In this document: positions 16,627 through 25,731 of the stretch, in pieces | Layout: the number at the start of each line of letters is the position of its first letter | Numbering within the stretch: position 1 is the first letter of the stretch | Source: Oscillospiraceae bacterium | GTDB lineage: Bacteria; Bacillota; Clostridia; Oscillospirales; Oscillospiraceae | Length of the DNA stretch: 33,941 nucleotides | Direction: 5' to 3' | Assembly (NCBI GenBank): GCA_031261325.1 | Contig: JAISKH010000043.1 | Coordinates: 1 to 33,941 of the forward strand | The notes under the pieces: model-generated | The model's database searches: none | What the model was told of the DNA's origin: nothing | What the model saw: only the letters and a program-made list of their open reading frames with translations | Translations under genes and position numbers: made by a program

Positions 16627-19203
16627 TTGAAGAAGAAAAAGCTGATAGCGGTCATATGCTGTCTGGTTGTGGTCGTCGTCGCGGGAGTGCTGGCGGCAAT
16701 CATAATCCCGAGCTTCAGCATGGCGGCTTCGTCCATAACGGTTTATAACCCGCTGGGCGAGCTTGAGCCGCAGCCCAACCAACCGCTAGCGGAGCGCGGG
16801 TTTACGAGCTTTGCGAACAAGCGCGTCGCGTTCGCGTATTACGCCAAGGCGATTAGCCCGCAGACGATGCGCGCCATTGAACACATGCTCGAAAACGAGT
16901 ACACGGGCGCGGAGTTCGACGAGTTCAATCTCGGCAGCTCAATCGGCGCGAAGCCCCTGTCGTATTACGAGACGCTTGCCGAGTACGACGCGGTGGTGTT
17001 CGGCGTTGCGGACTGCACACTAAGCGCGTGGTGGGGGGCGTATCACCAGAAAATGGTGGAGGCTCTCGGCACGCCGACCGTTTTGCTGACGCACGAAGCG
17101 TTTGTTGAAGCGTCCGCCGTCGGCGCGCTGGACAACGGCTTCGGCGGCGCGCGCGGCGTTACGATTGACAGCGAGATTTACAGCCGCGCCGCAACGGTTT
17201 TGCGCAACAACAGCGTTGAATACCTGGAGGAAGCTTTCGCCAAGGGCGTGTATCCGCAGGTTAAGACCGCGCTCACGGGCGCGCTGACGCAGGACGAGAA
17301 GTCGCCGCCCGCAATCACGCCCGCGCAGCTCGCGGGTTGGACGGACGGAGACCCGACGGCGAAGCTGCTGAAGATTGAGGAAGCGGACGAGGTTCTCGCG
17401 GCGGCGGAGTTCAACGCCATGTCCATGGAATTGGGCTTTGGCGACGGACTGCCGATGATAATGCCGCTGCCGGAGCTTGTTGACGAAATGCTCGCCGCGA
17501 CGACGCGCGGGCGCGACGAGGTTCTGGGCAGAATCATGCCGAGAGGCGGGATTATGACCGTTGAGAAAGTCGCGATTAACTCGGTAATGGCGGGCGCGAG
17601 ACCCGCGTACTTCCCCGCGATTCTCGCCGCGATGGAGGCATACGCAAGCTCATGGGAGGACGGCGGGTTGCTCTACCACTCGCTGACCTCAAGCGATAAT
17701 TACAGCTTGATGCTGCTGTTTTCGGGTCCGATTGTCGAGGAGCTGGGCATCTCGGGGCAATGGGGCTATATCGGCAGCGGAAACGAAGCGAGCAACGCCA
17801 TAGGTCGCGCCGTTCGATTGAGCGCACGCAACATCGGCGTTAACAGAACGAACGTCACCGACGGCACGGCGCGTCAGGGGCGGCAAAACGACCACGCGCT
17901 GACGGTTTTCGGCGAGGAGGAGAAGCTGCTTCCCGCAGGGTGGGAGCGGCACAGCGAAATGCTCGGCTTTAAGCGCGAGCAGAGCACCGTCACCGTGCTC
18001 GGTTACTCCGCGACCGACATGTACTTCGGCTTGGGCGGCGTAAACGCCGAGTTCGTTCCGCTGAACGTCGTCAGAAGCGGCGCGACAAAGGCGGGCTTCG
18101 CCAACGTGAGTATCATGACGATACCGCGCAACGTCACCGCCCTGCTGCAATCGGGGCTTGGACCCGGCGGCACGGTTATCGCGAACAAGGTTGCGCTGCT
18201 TAACACGTTGGGTTACGTCGGCGGCAACCAGAGCTTGCTGTACCCCGTCGTCGTCGGCGACCCGGACAGCGCGCGCGTTTACACGGGCGGCGCAAGCCAA
18301 TACGGCATGGCGGCGACTAAGTTTTACGGCGTGCAGGCGTTCCAGTCGCGGCTGATTACGGGAGCCGCGTCGGGGAATTACGGCAAGGACGCGCCCTCCC
18401 CCGCGCAGCCGACAAAGGCGGAGGTTTATTACAAGGACGGCAAGGCATACCTGTCCTGGAGCGCGCCGACAGGCGCGGCAACGGGGCTTAGGTATCAGGT
18501 TTCCTACACCGGCGGAGCCGCGGGCGGTGCCTTTAACCCCGCGGGCGTGTTGCCCGACACGGGCTCGCCGCAGCCGCCACCGCCGCCAATCGGAGCGAGC
18601 AACTTCGTCGCTCCGGCGGAGCTCAGAGTCGCGTTTGACGTCGGCATATGGCCGATGGCGGCGGGTTCCTATGACCCGGGGCTTGACGGCAACGGCATAC
18701 AGTCGGGAACGGTGGTTTACGGGCTGTTCAACGCGAGCTACACGGCGATTGCCGCGCCCGCAAAGCTGACGGGTTACACAAAGGTCAACAGCGTCGCGGA
18801 ACTGACGGCGGGAACGTGGTACGTTCTGCGCGCGTCGAGCGGGTTCGACTATATACTCATCAAGCCCGACAATCCCGTCGCCGCGCCGCTGGTTTACACG
18901 CCGAAGCCGTTTAAGACGAGCAATTACGAGTACTTCCCCGCGTGGCTCGATGTTCCCTCCGGCGCGACGAGCGTGGTTATACGCGGAATGTCGGCGGACG
19001 ACGCGTATTACAACGACTTCTGGGTGCGCGCGATTGACGACAAGGTGGTTAACGCCGTCGGCGTTGCCGTCCCCGCCGCGCTTGACTTCGGCGCGAGCGG
19101 ACGCGGCGCGTGGGTAAAGGCTACGCTTGTCAAGTCGGGCAAGTCGCCCGATAACACGGTTTCCCTGTCGCCGCCGCCCGAGGTTGCCGCAAAATTCGGT
19201 TAA
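16627..19203 (+). CDS. Secreted or membrane-anchored UGSC-like protein, cysteine form
   Basis: An 858-residue protein starting at TTG 16627 behind a perfect AAGGAGG. Residues 1-32 are a lysine-led hydrophobic signal or anchor (KKKKLIAV... with a possible SMA-A cleavage). Next comes a UGSC-type domain: VYNPLGE, PLAERGF, then VFGVADC with Cys130 where the neighbour has Sec, followed by TLSAWW. The second domain starts at GDGLP (272-276) and includes VEKVAINSVMAGARP, NEASNAIGRAVRLSARNIG. A C-terminal half after about 580 has Fn3-like strands (KAYLSWSAPTG, YQVSYTGG) and a proline-rich linker. The second motif Cys of UGSC is Ser133 here, giving CxxS. UGSC proteins are a selenoprotein-associated family without an assigned reaction. 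It is probably cotranscribed with selB and may be the partner or a diverged copy of the next protein. Confidence 0.85.
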   Translation: MKKKKLIAVICCLVVVVVAGVLAAIIIPSFSMAASSITVYNPLGELEPQPNQPLAERGFTSFANKRVAFAYYAKAISPQTMRAIEHMLENEYTGAEFDEFNLGSSIGAKPLSYYETLAEYDAVVFGVADCTLSAWWGAYHQKMVEALGTPTVLLTHEAFVEASAVGALDNGFGGARGVTIDSEIYSRAATVLRNNSVEYLEEAFAKGVYPQVKTALTGALTQDEKSPPAITPAQLAGWTDGDPTAKLLKIEEADEVLAAAEFNAMSMELGFGDGLPMIMPLPELVDEMLAATTRGRDEVLGRIMPRGGIMTVEKVAINSVMAGARPAYFPAILAAMEAYASSWEDGGLLYHSLTSSDNYSLMLLFSGPIVEELGISGQWGYIGSGNEASNAIGRAVRLSARNIGVNRTNVTDGTARQGRQNDHALTVFGEEEKLLPAGWERHSEMLGFKREQSTVTVLGYSATDMYFGLGGVNAEFVPLNVVRSGATKAGFANVSIMTIPRNVTALLQSGLGPGGTVIANKVALLNTLGYVGGNQSLLYPVVVGDPDSARVYTGGASQYGMAATKFYGVQAFQSRLITGAASGNYGKDAPSPAQPTKAEVYYKDGKAYLSWSAPTGAATGLRYQVSYTGGAAGGAFNPAGVLPDTGSPQPPPPPIGASNFVAPAELRVAFDVGIWPMAAGSYDPGLDGNGIQSGTVVYGLFNASYTAIAAPAKLTGYTKVNSVAELTAGTWYVLRASSGFDYILIKPDNPVAAPLVYTPKPFKTSNYEYFPAWLDVPSGATSVVIRGMSADDAYYNDFWVRAIDDKVVNAVGVAVPAALDFGASGRGAWVKATLVKSGKSPDNTVSLSPPPEVAAKFG

Positions 19204-19218
19204 GGGCGCAAGCGGTTA

Positions 19219-19260
19219 GGTTTTAGCGTATAAGTTTTAGTGTATTGGTTTTAATTATCG
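19219..19260 (+). repeat. Three degenerate 14-mers after the stop of the UGSC-like cysteine gene
   Basis: Units GGTTTTAGCGTATA (19219), AGTTTTAGTGTATT (19233) and GGTTTTAATTATCG (19247) follow one another without gaps, starting 15 nt after the TAA. Confidence 0.65.
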
Positions 19261-19290
19261 GCAAAATCTTTTAACAAGGAGGGGTATCTT

Positions 19291-22092
19291 TTGAAGAAGT
19301 CACTTGCAAGAGCGATGGTGTTTCTGCTCGCGTTCGTCATGCTTTTAAGCGTCGGCGCGGGCTGCGCGAAAAAGGAAACGCCATTAACGACGTATGAGTT
19401 CCTTAACCCAATCGGAACCGTCGAGCCGCGCCGCGACGTGCCGCTGGCGGAGCGCAACGGAGTAACCGACATACTGTACGGAACGGGCGCGCGCACGCTG
19501 CGTCTCGGCGTATCGTGGTACTACAAGCCGCTGGACGGAGAGCCGGCGGTCGCGCTGGGGCAAATGCTGAAAGAGAAATGGGAAACGGAGAGCCGTGACC
19601 CGAACAACACCGCAATTCCGGAGGGGCTGACCGTGCGGTTAACCGTCGGCGGGGTTATTTCAAACGGGCTGCACCCGTGGAACAATAAAACCGACGGTAC
19701 ATACGACAACTGGGTCGCCAACGCGGACGCTTTGATTGTCGGGGTAGGAGATTGAAACTGCTGCTCGTGGTGGAGTTCCACCCACATAAAAGCAATTGAA
19801 TCCCGCGGAATCCCGATTACGTATCTCACAACGTCAATGTTCAGCTTTCACCAGAACAACGGTCTGATTGTCAACGGCGCGTCCTCCGCGAGAAAGACGA
19901 TTATGGACCATTCGTTAATGGCGATGGCGGAGCAATACACAGGCAACATGGCAACGCCGCAGAACAACACGGTCGCGATTCAGTTCCTGAAAGAGCACGT
20001 GTTGAACACAAAGGATTATCCCGACAGGGAGCGCATGGAATTCTGGGGCGTCGCTGACATGACCGCGCTCGAAATGGCGGAGTACGCGCTGACCGCGCCG
20101 CTGACCGAGACGGAACGCAACCCCGCGCCGCTGACCTATTATGACACGATGATGGGTATCGGCAACGAGCCGATTGTGGTTCAGGCGCGCAGCTACGCGG
20201 AGGCGCAGCAGATATTCAACGAAATCGCAATGATGAACGACCCGCCCGAGGGTTCGATTGCCGCCGAAGCTTTGGCGCGGCGCGGCACGAACAAGGACAT
20301 CGGGTTCTACGGCAACTTCGGCGACGGACTGCCCCTCGTCGCGCCGACGCGCGAGCTTGTTGACGAGATGCTCAAAGGCTCCGCGCGCAGCGGGTATAAC
20401 CCGACGACGGGCGTGTTTGAGGGCAAGGACGACGTTATCGCTTGGCTGAAGTTCCAGGGCGGCGCGATTACCCCCGAAAAGGTCGCGACGAACGCGGTCA
20501 TGGCGGGCGCAAAGCCGGAGCACTTCCCCGTCATTCTGGCGGCGATGGAGCTTATGGCAAGCGGCTCGGACTTCGACAAGATGTGGTACCACGGCATGGT
20601 TACGGGCAGCGACAGTACGCTGCACATCATGCTCAACGGCCCGTTGGCGGAAGAGCTGGGCGTTACGGGCGACATCGGCTCGTTCGGCGGCGCGGGCAAC
20701 GAGGTTAACAACGTTATCGGCCGCGCGATAAGAATGTGCTTCCGCAACATCGGGCAAATCTCGCGCGAGATGGACGACCACCAGTACAAGGGTCGCGAAC
20801 AGGACTTCGCGATGTTCACGTTCCGCGAGCAGGAGGAGCTTCTGCCCGGTTGGGACCCGAACAATTGGGACGGCATTGCGCGCCCGACCGACAAGTGGGT
20901 GCCTTACCACGTTTACATGGGCTTCAGACCCGAGGAGAGCACAATAACAATCTGGGCGGGCAACGCGACGGGAGCCGCAACCTACGGCGGCGAGCCGAAC
21001 TTCTGGACGAACGCCGCGCTGCAAGCACCGGGCGGGGCAATGGGCGACACGAGCTACTTCTTCCCGGTTTATGACATCGGCGGCTCAACCTACAACACAT
21101 TGGGAGCCGAGGCGATTAACGTCGTCGCGCTGTCACCGGGCATTGTTCGGGAGATGTACGAGACGCACGGGATTACGTCCAAAACCGCGCTGATTAACAC
21201 CGCGCGTCCCCGCATGGCGGGCGCGTTCCCGCCGTATTACGACGGCGTTCGGGATAACTCCAGAGCGAACACGCTTATTCCCGTCGTCGCGGGCGGTGAG
21301 CTGAACTCCGTGCGGCTGTTCGGCAACTACGACACGTATGGTCGGCAAAACCAGCAGATTCAGCTAATCAGCGGCGCGACGCTTACGGAAAACGGCAAGT
21401 CCGCGTCCAAGATTGACCCCGCGGGCGCAAACTACCTGACGAACGCGAGCCTGCAATACAGAGGATTTAACCCGACGACGGCGTTCCTTAACCCCGCGAC
21501 GGTCAAGGCGGGCAACGCTTACATGCCGTCCTCCCCGCAGAACGTGAAGGTCACGTACTCGGCGGCGAGCAACGGCGACCCGAACAAGACGGACGCAACC
21601 GTCACATGGGACGCGCCGCGCGACGACGGCAACTCCACAATCACTGCGTATCAGGTCGCTTACCTGCACAGCGGCAACGTGCAGTTCTTCATCACGACGG
21701 ACGTCTCCGCGAGCGGCGAAGCGGACCTGATGAAGTCGCCGAACTACGTCCCGTATTGGTACAGCGGGTACTCCTACATTAACCAACCCATGAACGGCAG
21801 CGTTAACGGCGCGACGCGCATTTACACGGTCAACATGGACAGCGACGCGTTTGCCGCACGGACGTTCACGTTCAGGAACATGCCCGTCGGGTTTGAGGTA
21901 TTCTTCCGCGTGCGCGCAATAAGCGACGTGCGCAACTCGATTGACCTCGACGGCACCGAAGAAGCCGGCGGCGGTTCTCTCGGCGTGACCCACAGCTCGT
22001 TCAACGAGAACGTCACAATCCGCACGAGCGGACGCGGCGCGTGGGGTCTGTACAAAGGCGGGAAGAGCGAGATAGTCCCGACGGTCGGGTAA
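19291..22092 (+). CDS. Predicted lipoprotein selenoprotein, UGSC-like, Sec at residue 155 (UGA 19753-19755)
   Basis: Read through one UGA, this gene encodes 933 residues in a single frame; without readthrough it would split into 154 and about 750 residues. Start TTG 19291 has AAGGAGG upstream. The signal peptide ends at SVGAG-Cys25, a plausible though imperfect lipobox. The UGA aligns without gaps to Cys130 of the upstream paralogue: GVGDU-NCCSWW against GVADC-TLSAWW. Cys157 and Cys158 follow, so a UxxC redox motif equivalent to UGSC is present. The second domain (GDGLP at 344-348, then VATNAVMAGAKP, NEVNNVIGRAIRMCFRNIG) matches the paralogue and the C-terminus carries Fn3-like strands (ATVTWDAPRDDG, YQVAYLHSG). 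A SECIS-like hairpin lies at 19767-19785. Its place between selB and selA supports Sec insertion. It acts outside the membrane, likely in a redox or detoxification reaction; the reaction is unknown. Confidence 0.88.
19753..19785 (+). promoter_or_regulatory. Sec UGA codon with bacterial SECIS-like hairpin
   Basis: UGA at 19753-19755 is followed after 11 nt by a hairpin inside the coding region. Four pairs (19767-19770 with 19782-19785), a bulged C at 19781, then three pairs (19771-19773 with 19778-19780) close an AGUU loop with a G. The apical loop is 18 nt after UGA, within the range known for bacterial SECIS elements. SelB should bind it. Confidence 0.75.
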
Positions 22093-22131
22093 AGAACTAA
22101 ATAGAGCGATACGGCAGAAAGACTTAATGCA

Positions 22132-22175
22132 GCCCCCTGTTGCAGAACATTTTACTGCAACAGGGGGCATTTTTT
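22132..22175 (+). terminator. Rho-independent terminator between the selenoprotein gene and selA
   Basis: Perfect 14-bp stem (22132-22145 with 22155-22168), 9-nt loop, then ATTTTTT. It splits the plus-strand selenium genes into selC-selB-UGSC pair and selA-desulfurase-lysR. I find no clear promoter between it and selA, so selA may depend on readthrough. Confidence 0.93.
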
Positions 22176-22206
22176 AACCCGCGACAGGCGAAAACAGGAG
22201 GTTTGT

Positions 22207-23592
22207 ATGGACGGAAATTTACGGGAGCTGCCCAACATGAACGCGCTTTTGGAGCACGGCGACTTTTCGGGGTTAGCGCGTCCCCGCGTCAAGCGCGCGG
22301 CACAGAGCGTCCTTTCGGAGCTGCGCGCCGCGCTGCTGCTCGGTACCGTTTCTGAGATTCCGTCACTCGACGAGTGCGCGGAAATGGTTCGCCGCGAGCT
22401 TGACAAAGCGGAAACCGCGAACCTGCGCGGGGTTATCAACGCGACGGGGATTATCCTGCACACGAATTTGGGGCGCGCACCGCTGGGAGACGAGCTGTAT
22501 TCCGCCGCCGCGCAGGTGTATCGCGGGTACAGCAACCTTGAATACGACCTTGAAACAGGTCAGCGCGGCAGCCGTTACAGCCACATCGAGAGCCTTGTGT
22601 GCGAGCTGACGGGCGCGGAAGCCGCGATGGTCGTCAACAATAACGCCGCCGCCGTGTTCATCATGCTCACGACGCTCGCGAGCGGCAAGCGCGTCGCCAT
22701 TTCGCGCGGCGAACTGGTGGAAATCGGTGGCTCGTTCCGCATACCGGAAATTATGGAGCAGAGCGGAGCGCAGCTTATCGAGGTGGGCGCGACGAACAAG
22801 ACGCGGCTCGCCGATTACAGCCGCGCCGTCTCGAACGGTGCGGAGATATTGCTTAAGGTTCATACGAGCAACTACGAGATTGTCGGGTTCACCGAGTCCG
22901 TGTCGGTCGCGGAGCTTGCCGCGTTCGGGCATGAGCGCGGACTTCCCGTGCTGTACGACATGGGCTCGTGCTTCGTGCTTGACCCCGAGCGGTTCGGGTT
23001 TCGCGGCGGCGAGACGGCGCGCGGCGGAATTGAAGCGGGCGCGGACATAATCTGCTTTTCGGGCGACAAGCTGCTCGGCTCTATGCAGGGGGGAATTATG
23101 GCGGGGCGGCGGGAGTACATCGCCGCGATTAAAAAGCACCCGCTTGCTCGCGTTCTCCGCGCCGACAAGCTGACGCTCGCCGCGCTCGAGACGACGCTGC
23201 GGCTGTGCCTGTACCCCGAGGAAGCGCGGGAGCGTATCCCAACGCTCGCAATGCTGTTTGCGGAGACGGAGGAGCTTAAGTCGCGCGCGACCACGCTTGC
23301 GGAGCGACTGCGCGCCGCGTGCCCCGAGTGGACGGTTGAAGCTTGCGCGGTGACGGACGAGACGGGCGGCGGTTCCCTGCCGAACGTGCACCTGTCGGGT
23401 TGGGCTGTCGCGCTTGAGCCAACGGGCTTTTCGGTGCAGGAATTGGAGCGGCGACTGCGGCGCGGGCGCGTTCCCGTCATAATCCGCATTAGCGGCGGCG
23501 CGGCGCTCATCTCCGTGCGCACGCTGCTTGCGGGTGAGGACGAGACGGTTGCGGAAGCCGTGCGCCGCGTTTATGAGGGTGGCGGCGCGTGA
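22207..23592 (+). CDS. selA: L-seryl-tRNA(Sec) selenium transferase SelA
   Basis: A 461-residue PLP enzyme, normal SelA length. Recognisable are NATGIILHTNLGRAPL (about 77-92), YSNLEYDLETGQRGSR, VVNNNAAAV, and the PLP lysine Lys288 in FSGDKLLGSMQGG (the E. coli counterpart reads SGDKLLGGPQ). It converts Ser-tRNA-Sec to Sec-tRNA-Sec with selenophosphate from SelD. ATG 22207 has AGGAGG upstream. The stop overlaps the GTG start of the following desulfurase by 4 nt, so the two are translationally coupled. Confidence 0.97.
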   Translation: MDGNLRELPNMNALLEHGDFSGLARPRVKRAAQSVLSELRAALLLGTVSEIPSLDECAEMVRRELDKAETANLRGVINATGIILHTNLGRAPLGDELYSAAAQVYRGYSNLEYDLETGQRGSRYSHIESLVCELTGAEAAMVVNNNAAAVFIMLTTLASGKRVAISRGELVEIGGSFRIPEIMEQSGAQLIEVGATNKTRLADYSRAVSNGAEILLKVHTSNYEIVGFTESVSVAELAAFGHERGLPVLYDMGSCFVLDPERFGFRGGETARGGIEAGADIICFSGDKLLGSMQGGIMAGRREYIAAIKKHPLARVLRADKLTLAALETTLRLCLYPEEARERIPTLAMLFAETEELKSRATTLAERLRAACPEWTVEACAVTDETGGGSLPNVHLSGWAVALEPTGFSVQELERRLRRGRVPVIIRISGGAALISVRTLLAGEDETVAEAVRRVYEGGGA

Positions 23593-24737
23593 TTTACTTC
23601 GACAACGGCAGCACCTCCCACCCGAAAGCACCCGGCGTTGCGGACGCGGTTCGGGACATAATCGAGCGCGGCTGCTTCAATATCAATCGCGGCGGGTACG
23701 CGGGCGCATACGAGGTGTCCGAGCTTGTGTTTGGCGCGCGGGAAAAAGTCGCGCGGCTGTTCGGCGGCGCGTCTGGCAGAGAGGTTGCGTTCACAAGCGG
23801 CGTTACCATGTCGCTGAACGTCGCGCTCAAGGGCTTGCTGCGGCGCGGCGACCGCGTGGTTGTAACGCAGATGGAGCACAACGCGGTGCTCCGCCCGCTC
23901 GCGCAGTTGCGGGCAATGGGCGTTGAGGTCGAAACGGCGCGGTGCTTTGCGGACGGCAGGCTTGACCTTGACGACATGGACGCGAAAATCACGGCGCGGA
24001 CGCGGCTCGCGGTCATGACCCACGCCTCCAACGTGTGCGGCGTTATACTGCCCGTGCGCGAGGTGGGCGCAATCTGTCGGGCGCGCGGCGCGCGGCTCTT
24101 GGTGGACTGCGCGCAAACCGCGGGTGTGTTGCCGATTTCAATGCGGCGGGATAACATTGACATTTTGGCGTTTTCGGGGCACAAGGGCTTGCTAGCGACG
24201 CAGGGAATCGGCGGGCTTGTGCTGTCACAGGAGCTTGCGGCGGAGATTGTTCCGCTTGTCTCGGGCGGCACGGGCAGTTACTCCGACGCGGCGGACATGC
24301 CGACGGAGCTGCCCGACCGACTTGAAGCGGGCACGCTTAACATTCCCGGCATAGCCGCGCTGTCCGCCGCGCTTGATTACATCGAGGAAACGGGCATAGC
24401 CGCGATTCGCGCGCGGGAAGCTGCGCTGTTAAAACGCCTGACCGACGGGGTAAACTCCATATCGGGCGTGCGCATTGCGGGAACCGACAACCTTGCGGAC
24501 AAAATTGCCGTTGCCGCGCTTGACTTTGCGGGCATGGACAATGCCTCCGTCGCCGCACGGCTGGACGAGGAATTCGGCATAATGACGCGGTGCGGGTTGC
24601 ATTGCGCGCCGAACGCGCACAGGACGCTCGGCACTTATCCGCGCGGCGCGGTGCGCTGCTCGCTCGGGTATTTCAACACGGAAGCGGAGATTGACCTGCT
24701 GGCGGTCGCGCTGAAGCAAATAGTCAAAGGACGGTAA
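23589..24737 (+). CDS. Cysteine desulfurase / selenocysteine lyase-like aminotransferase (class V)
   Basis: A 382-residue PLP enzyme starting at GTG 23589, coupled to selA. FDNGSTSHPK at the N-terminus, the pyridoxal lysine Lys199 in FSGHKGLL and the RCGLHCAP motif with Cys335 and catalytic-position Cys339 are visible. These mark the cysteine desulfurase family of the SufS/CsdB type, of the sort often found in Sec loci. It releases sulfur or selenium from cysteine or selenocysteine as a persulfide or perselenide. Next to selA it most likely supplies selenide to SelD. A general sulfur role cannot be excluded from sequence alone. Confidence 0.9.
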   Translation: MIYFDNGSTSHPKAPGVADAVRDIIERGCFNINRGGYAGAYEVSELVFGAREKVARLFGGASGREVAFTSGVTMSLNVALKGLLRRGDRVVVTQMEHNAVLRPLAQLRAMGVEVETARCFADGRLDLDDMDAKITARTRLAVMTHASNVCGVILPVREVGAICRARGARLLVDCAQTAGVLPISMRRDNIDILAFSGHKGLLATQGIGGLVLSQELAAEIVPLVSGGTGSYSDAADMPTELPDRLEAGTLNIPGIAALSAALDYIEETGIAAIRAREAALLKRLTDGVNSISGVRIAGTDNLADKIAVAALDFAGMDNASVAARLDEEFGIMTRCGLHCAPNAHRTLGTYPRGAVRCSLGYFNTEAEIDLLAVALKQIVKGR

Positions 24738-24742
24738 GCGTT

Positions 24743-25642
24743 ATGGAAATAAAGCAACTTGAAGCGTTTGTCTGCGTGGCGAAAAACCTCAGCTTTTCCA
24801 AAGCGGCGGAGGAAATGTACGCCTCACAACCGTCGGTCAGCGCATACATCAGCTCGTTGGAAAAGTCGCTCGGCGTGCAGCTGCTCATTCGCAACACGCG
24901 TGAAGTCTCGCTGACGAAAGCGGGGCTTGAATTACTTGTCTACGCGAAGAATATCCTGTCCCTGCGCGAGACGGCGATTAACAGCGTGACGGGCAAGGAG
25001 CGCGACTACGGCGGCGCGATTGACATTATTTCCTCTACAATTCCCGCGCAACACCTGCTGCCGGAGATTATCGCGTCGTTCCAAAAGTCCTTCCCCAACG
25101 TGAAATTCCTCGTTGACCAAGCGGACAGCCGTCAGGTTGAGCAAGAAATGGGCGGCTTTCGTTACGATTTCGGCATGGTTGGCACCGCGCCGGACGGCGA
25201 CCGCTTCAACTTCTACCCCGTGTATGACGACGAGCTTGTTCTCGTAACGTCGCGCGAATCGCGGCAGAGCGCGGAGTACATTCGCGAAAACTTCCGCGAA
25301 TACATCACAGCCATGCCGTTCATAATGCGCAAGTCCGGCTCCGGCACGCGCGTTGAGGTTGAGGCTGTGCTGTCGAAGTCGGACGTTGACGCGCGCGAGC
25401 TGCGCGTTGCCGCGCACTTTTCGGACGCGCACAGCATACTCCTGGCGGTTTCCCACGGAATGGGCGTGTCGTTAATCTCAAAGGTCGCCGCCGCGATGTA
25501 CGTCGAAGCGGGCTTGGTGCGGGCGGTGGAGATGAACAACCCGCTGTTTTGCAGGAAAATCTTCCTGCTGCACAATAAGGAGCTGCGGCTTTCCCCTGTT
25601 CAGGAGGAATTCACGAATCACGTTTTGGGGTTTTATCGGTAA
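24743..25642 (+). CDS. LysR-family regulator of selenium metabolism
   Basis: A 299-residue LysR-type regulator. The N-terminal winged HTH (about 1-60: MEIKQLEAFVCVAKNLSFSK then ASQPSVSAYISSLEKSLG) is followed by the periplasmic-binding-like effector domain starting near residue 90 (GAIDIISSTIPAQHLLPEII). It lies 5 nt after the desulfurase gene in the same operon. Related LysR proteins recur in Sec loci of Clostridia. It may sense a selenium or sulfur metabolite and control this operon or the facing yedE operon. The effector-domain ligand cannot be read from sequence. Confidence 0.92.
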   Translation: MEIKQLEAFVCVAKNLSFSKAAEEMYASQPSVSAYISSLEKSLGVQLLIRNTREVSLTKAGLELLVYAKNILSLRETAINSVTGKERDYGGAIDIISSTIPAQHLLPEIIASFQKSFPNVKFLVDQADSRQVEQEMGGFRYDFGMVGTAPDGDRFNFYPVYDDELVLVTSRESRQSAEYIRENFREYITAMPFIMRKSGSGTRVEVEAVLSKSDVDARELRVAAHFSDAHSILLAVSHGMGVSLISKVAAAMYVEAGLVRAVEMNNPLFCRKIFLLHNKELRLSPVQEEFTNHVLGFYR

Positions 25643-25645
25643 ATA

Positions 25646-25677
25646 AATCGGCGGAGAGAATATTCTCTCCGCCGATT
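25646..25677. terminator. Bidirectional terminator between lysR and selD
   Basis: A perfect 32-nt palindrome, AATCGGCGGAGAGAAT and its complement. It sits 3 nt after the lysR stop and serves the convergent selD operon too, with A/T-rich flanks on both sides. Confidence 0.88.
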
Positions 25678-25680
25678 ATT

Positions 25681-25731
25681 TGTTGCGTTACGATTTGTTA
25701 TTCCGTAACGATGTGTTATTGCGTAACGATT
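25681..25731 (-). repeat. Three tandem 15-18 bp units at the selD stop
   Basis: TGTTATTGCGTAACGATT (25714-25731) and TGTTATTCCGTAACGATG (25696-25713) agree at 16 of 18 bases; a shorter third copy spans 25681-25695. The first-named unit encodes the last residues (Ile-Val-Thr-Gln) and stop of selD. The others lie between the stop and the terminator. Confidence 0.85.

Noticed and set aside
18550-18564. LPDTG in the first UGSC-like protein as a sortase signal
   Set aside because: It is internal, about 210 residues from the C-terminus, and followed by a proline linker rather than a hydrophobic stretch and basic tail.
19753-19755. The UGA as a nonsense mutation that makes a pseudogene
   Set aside because: The frame is open on both sides for hundreds of codons, the residue aligns with the paralogue's Cys, and complete Sec machinery surrounds it.
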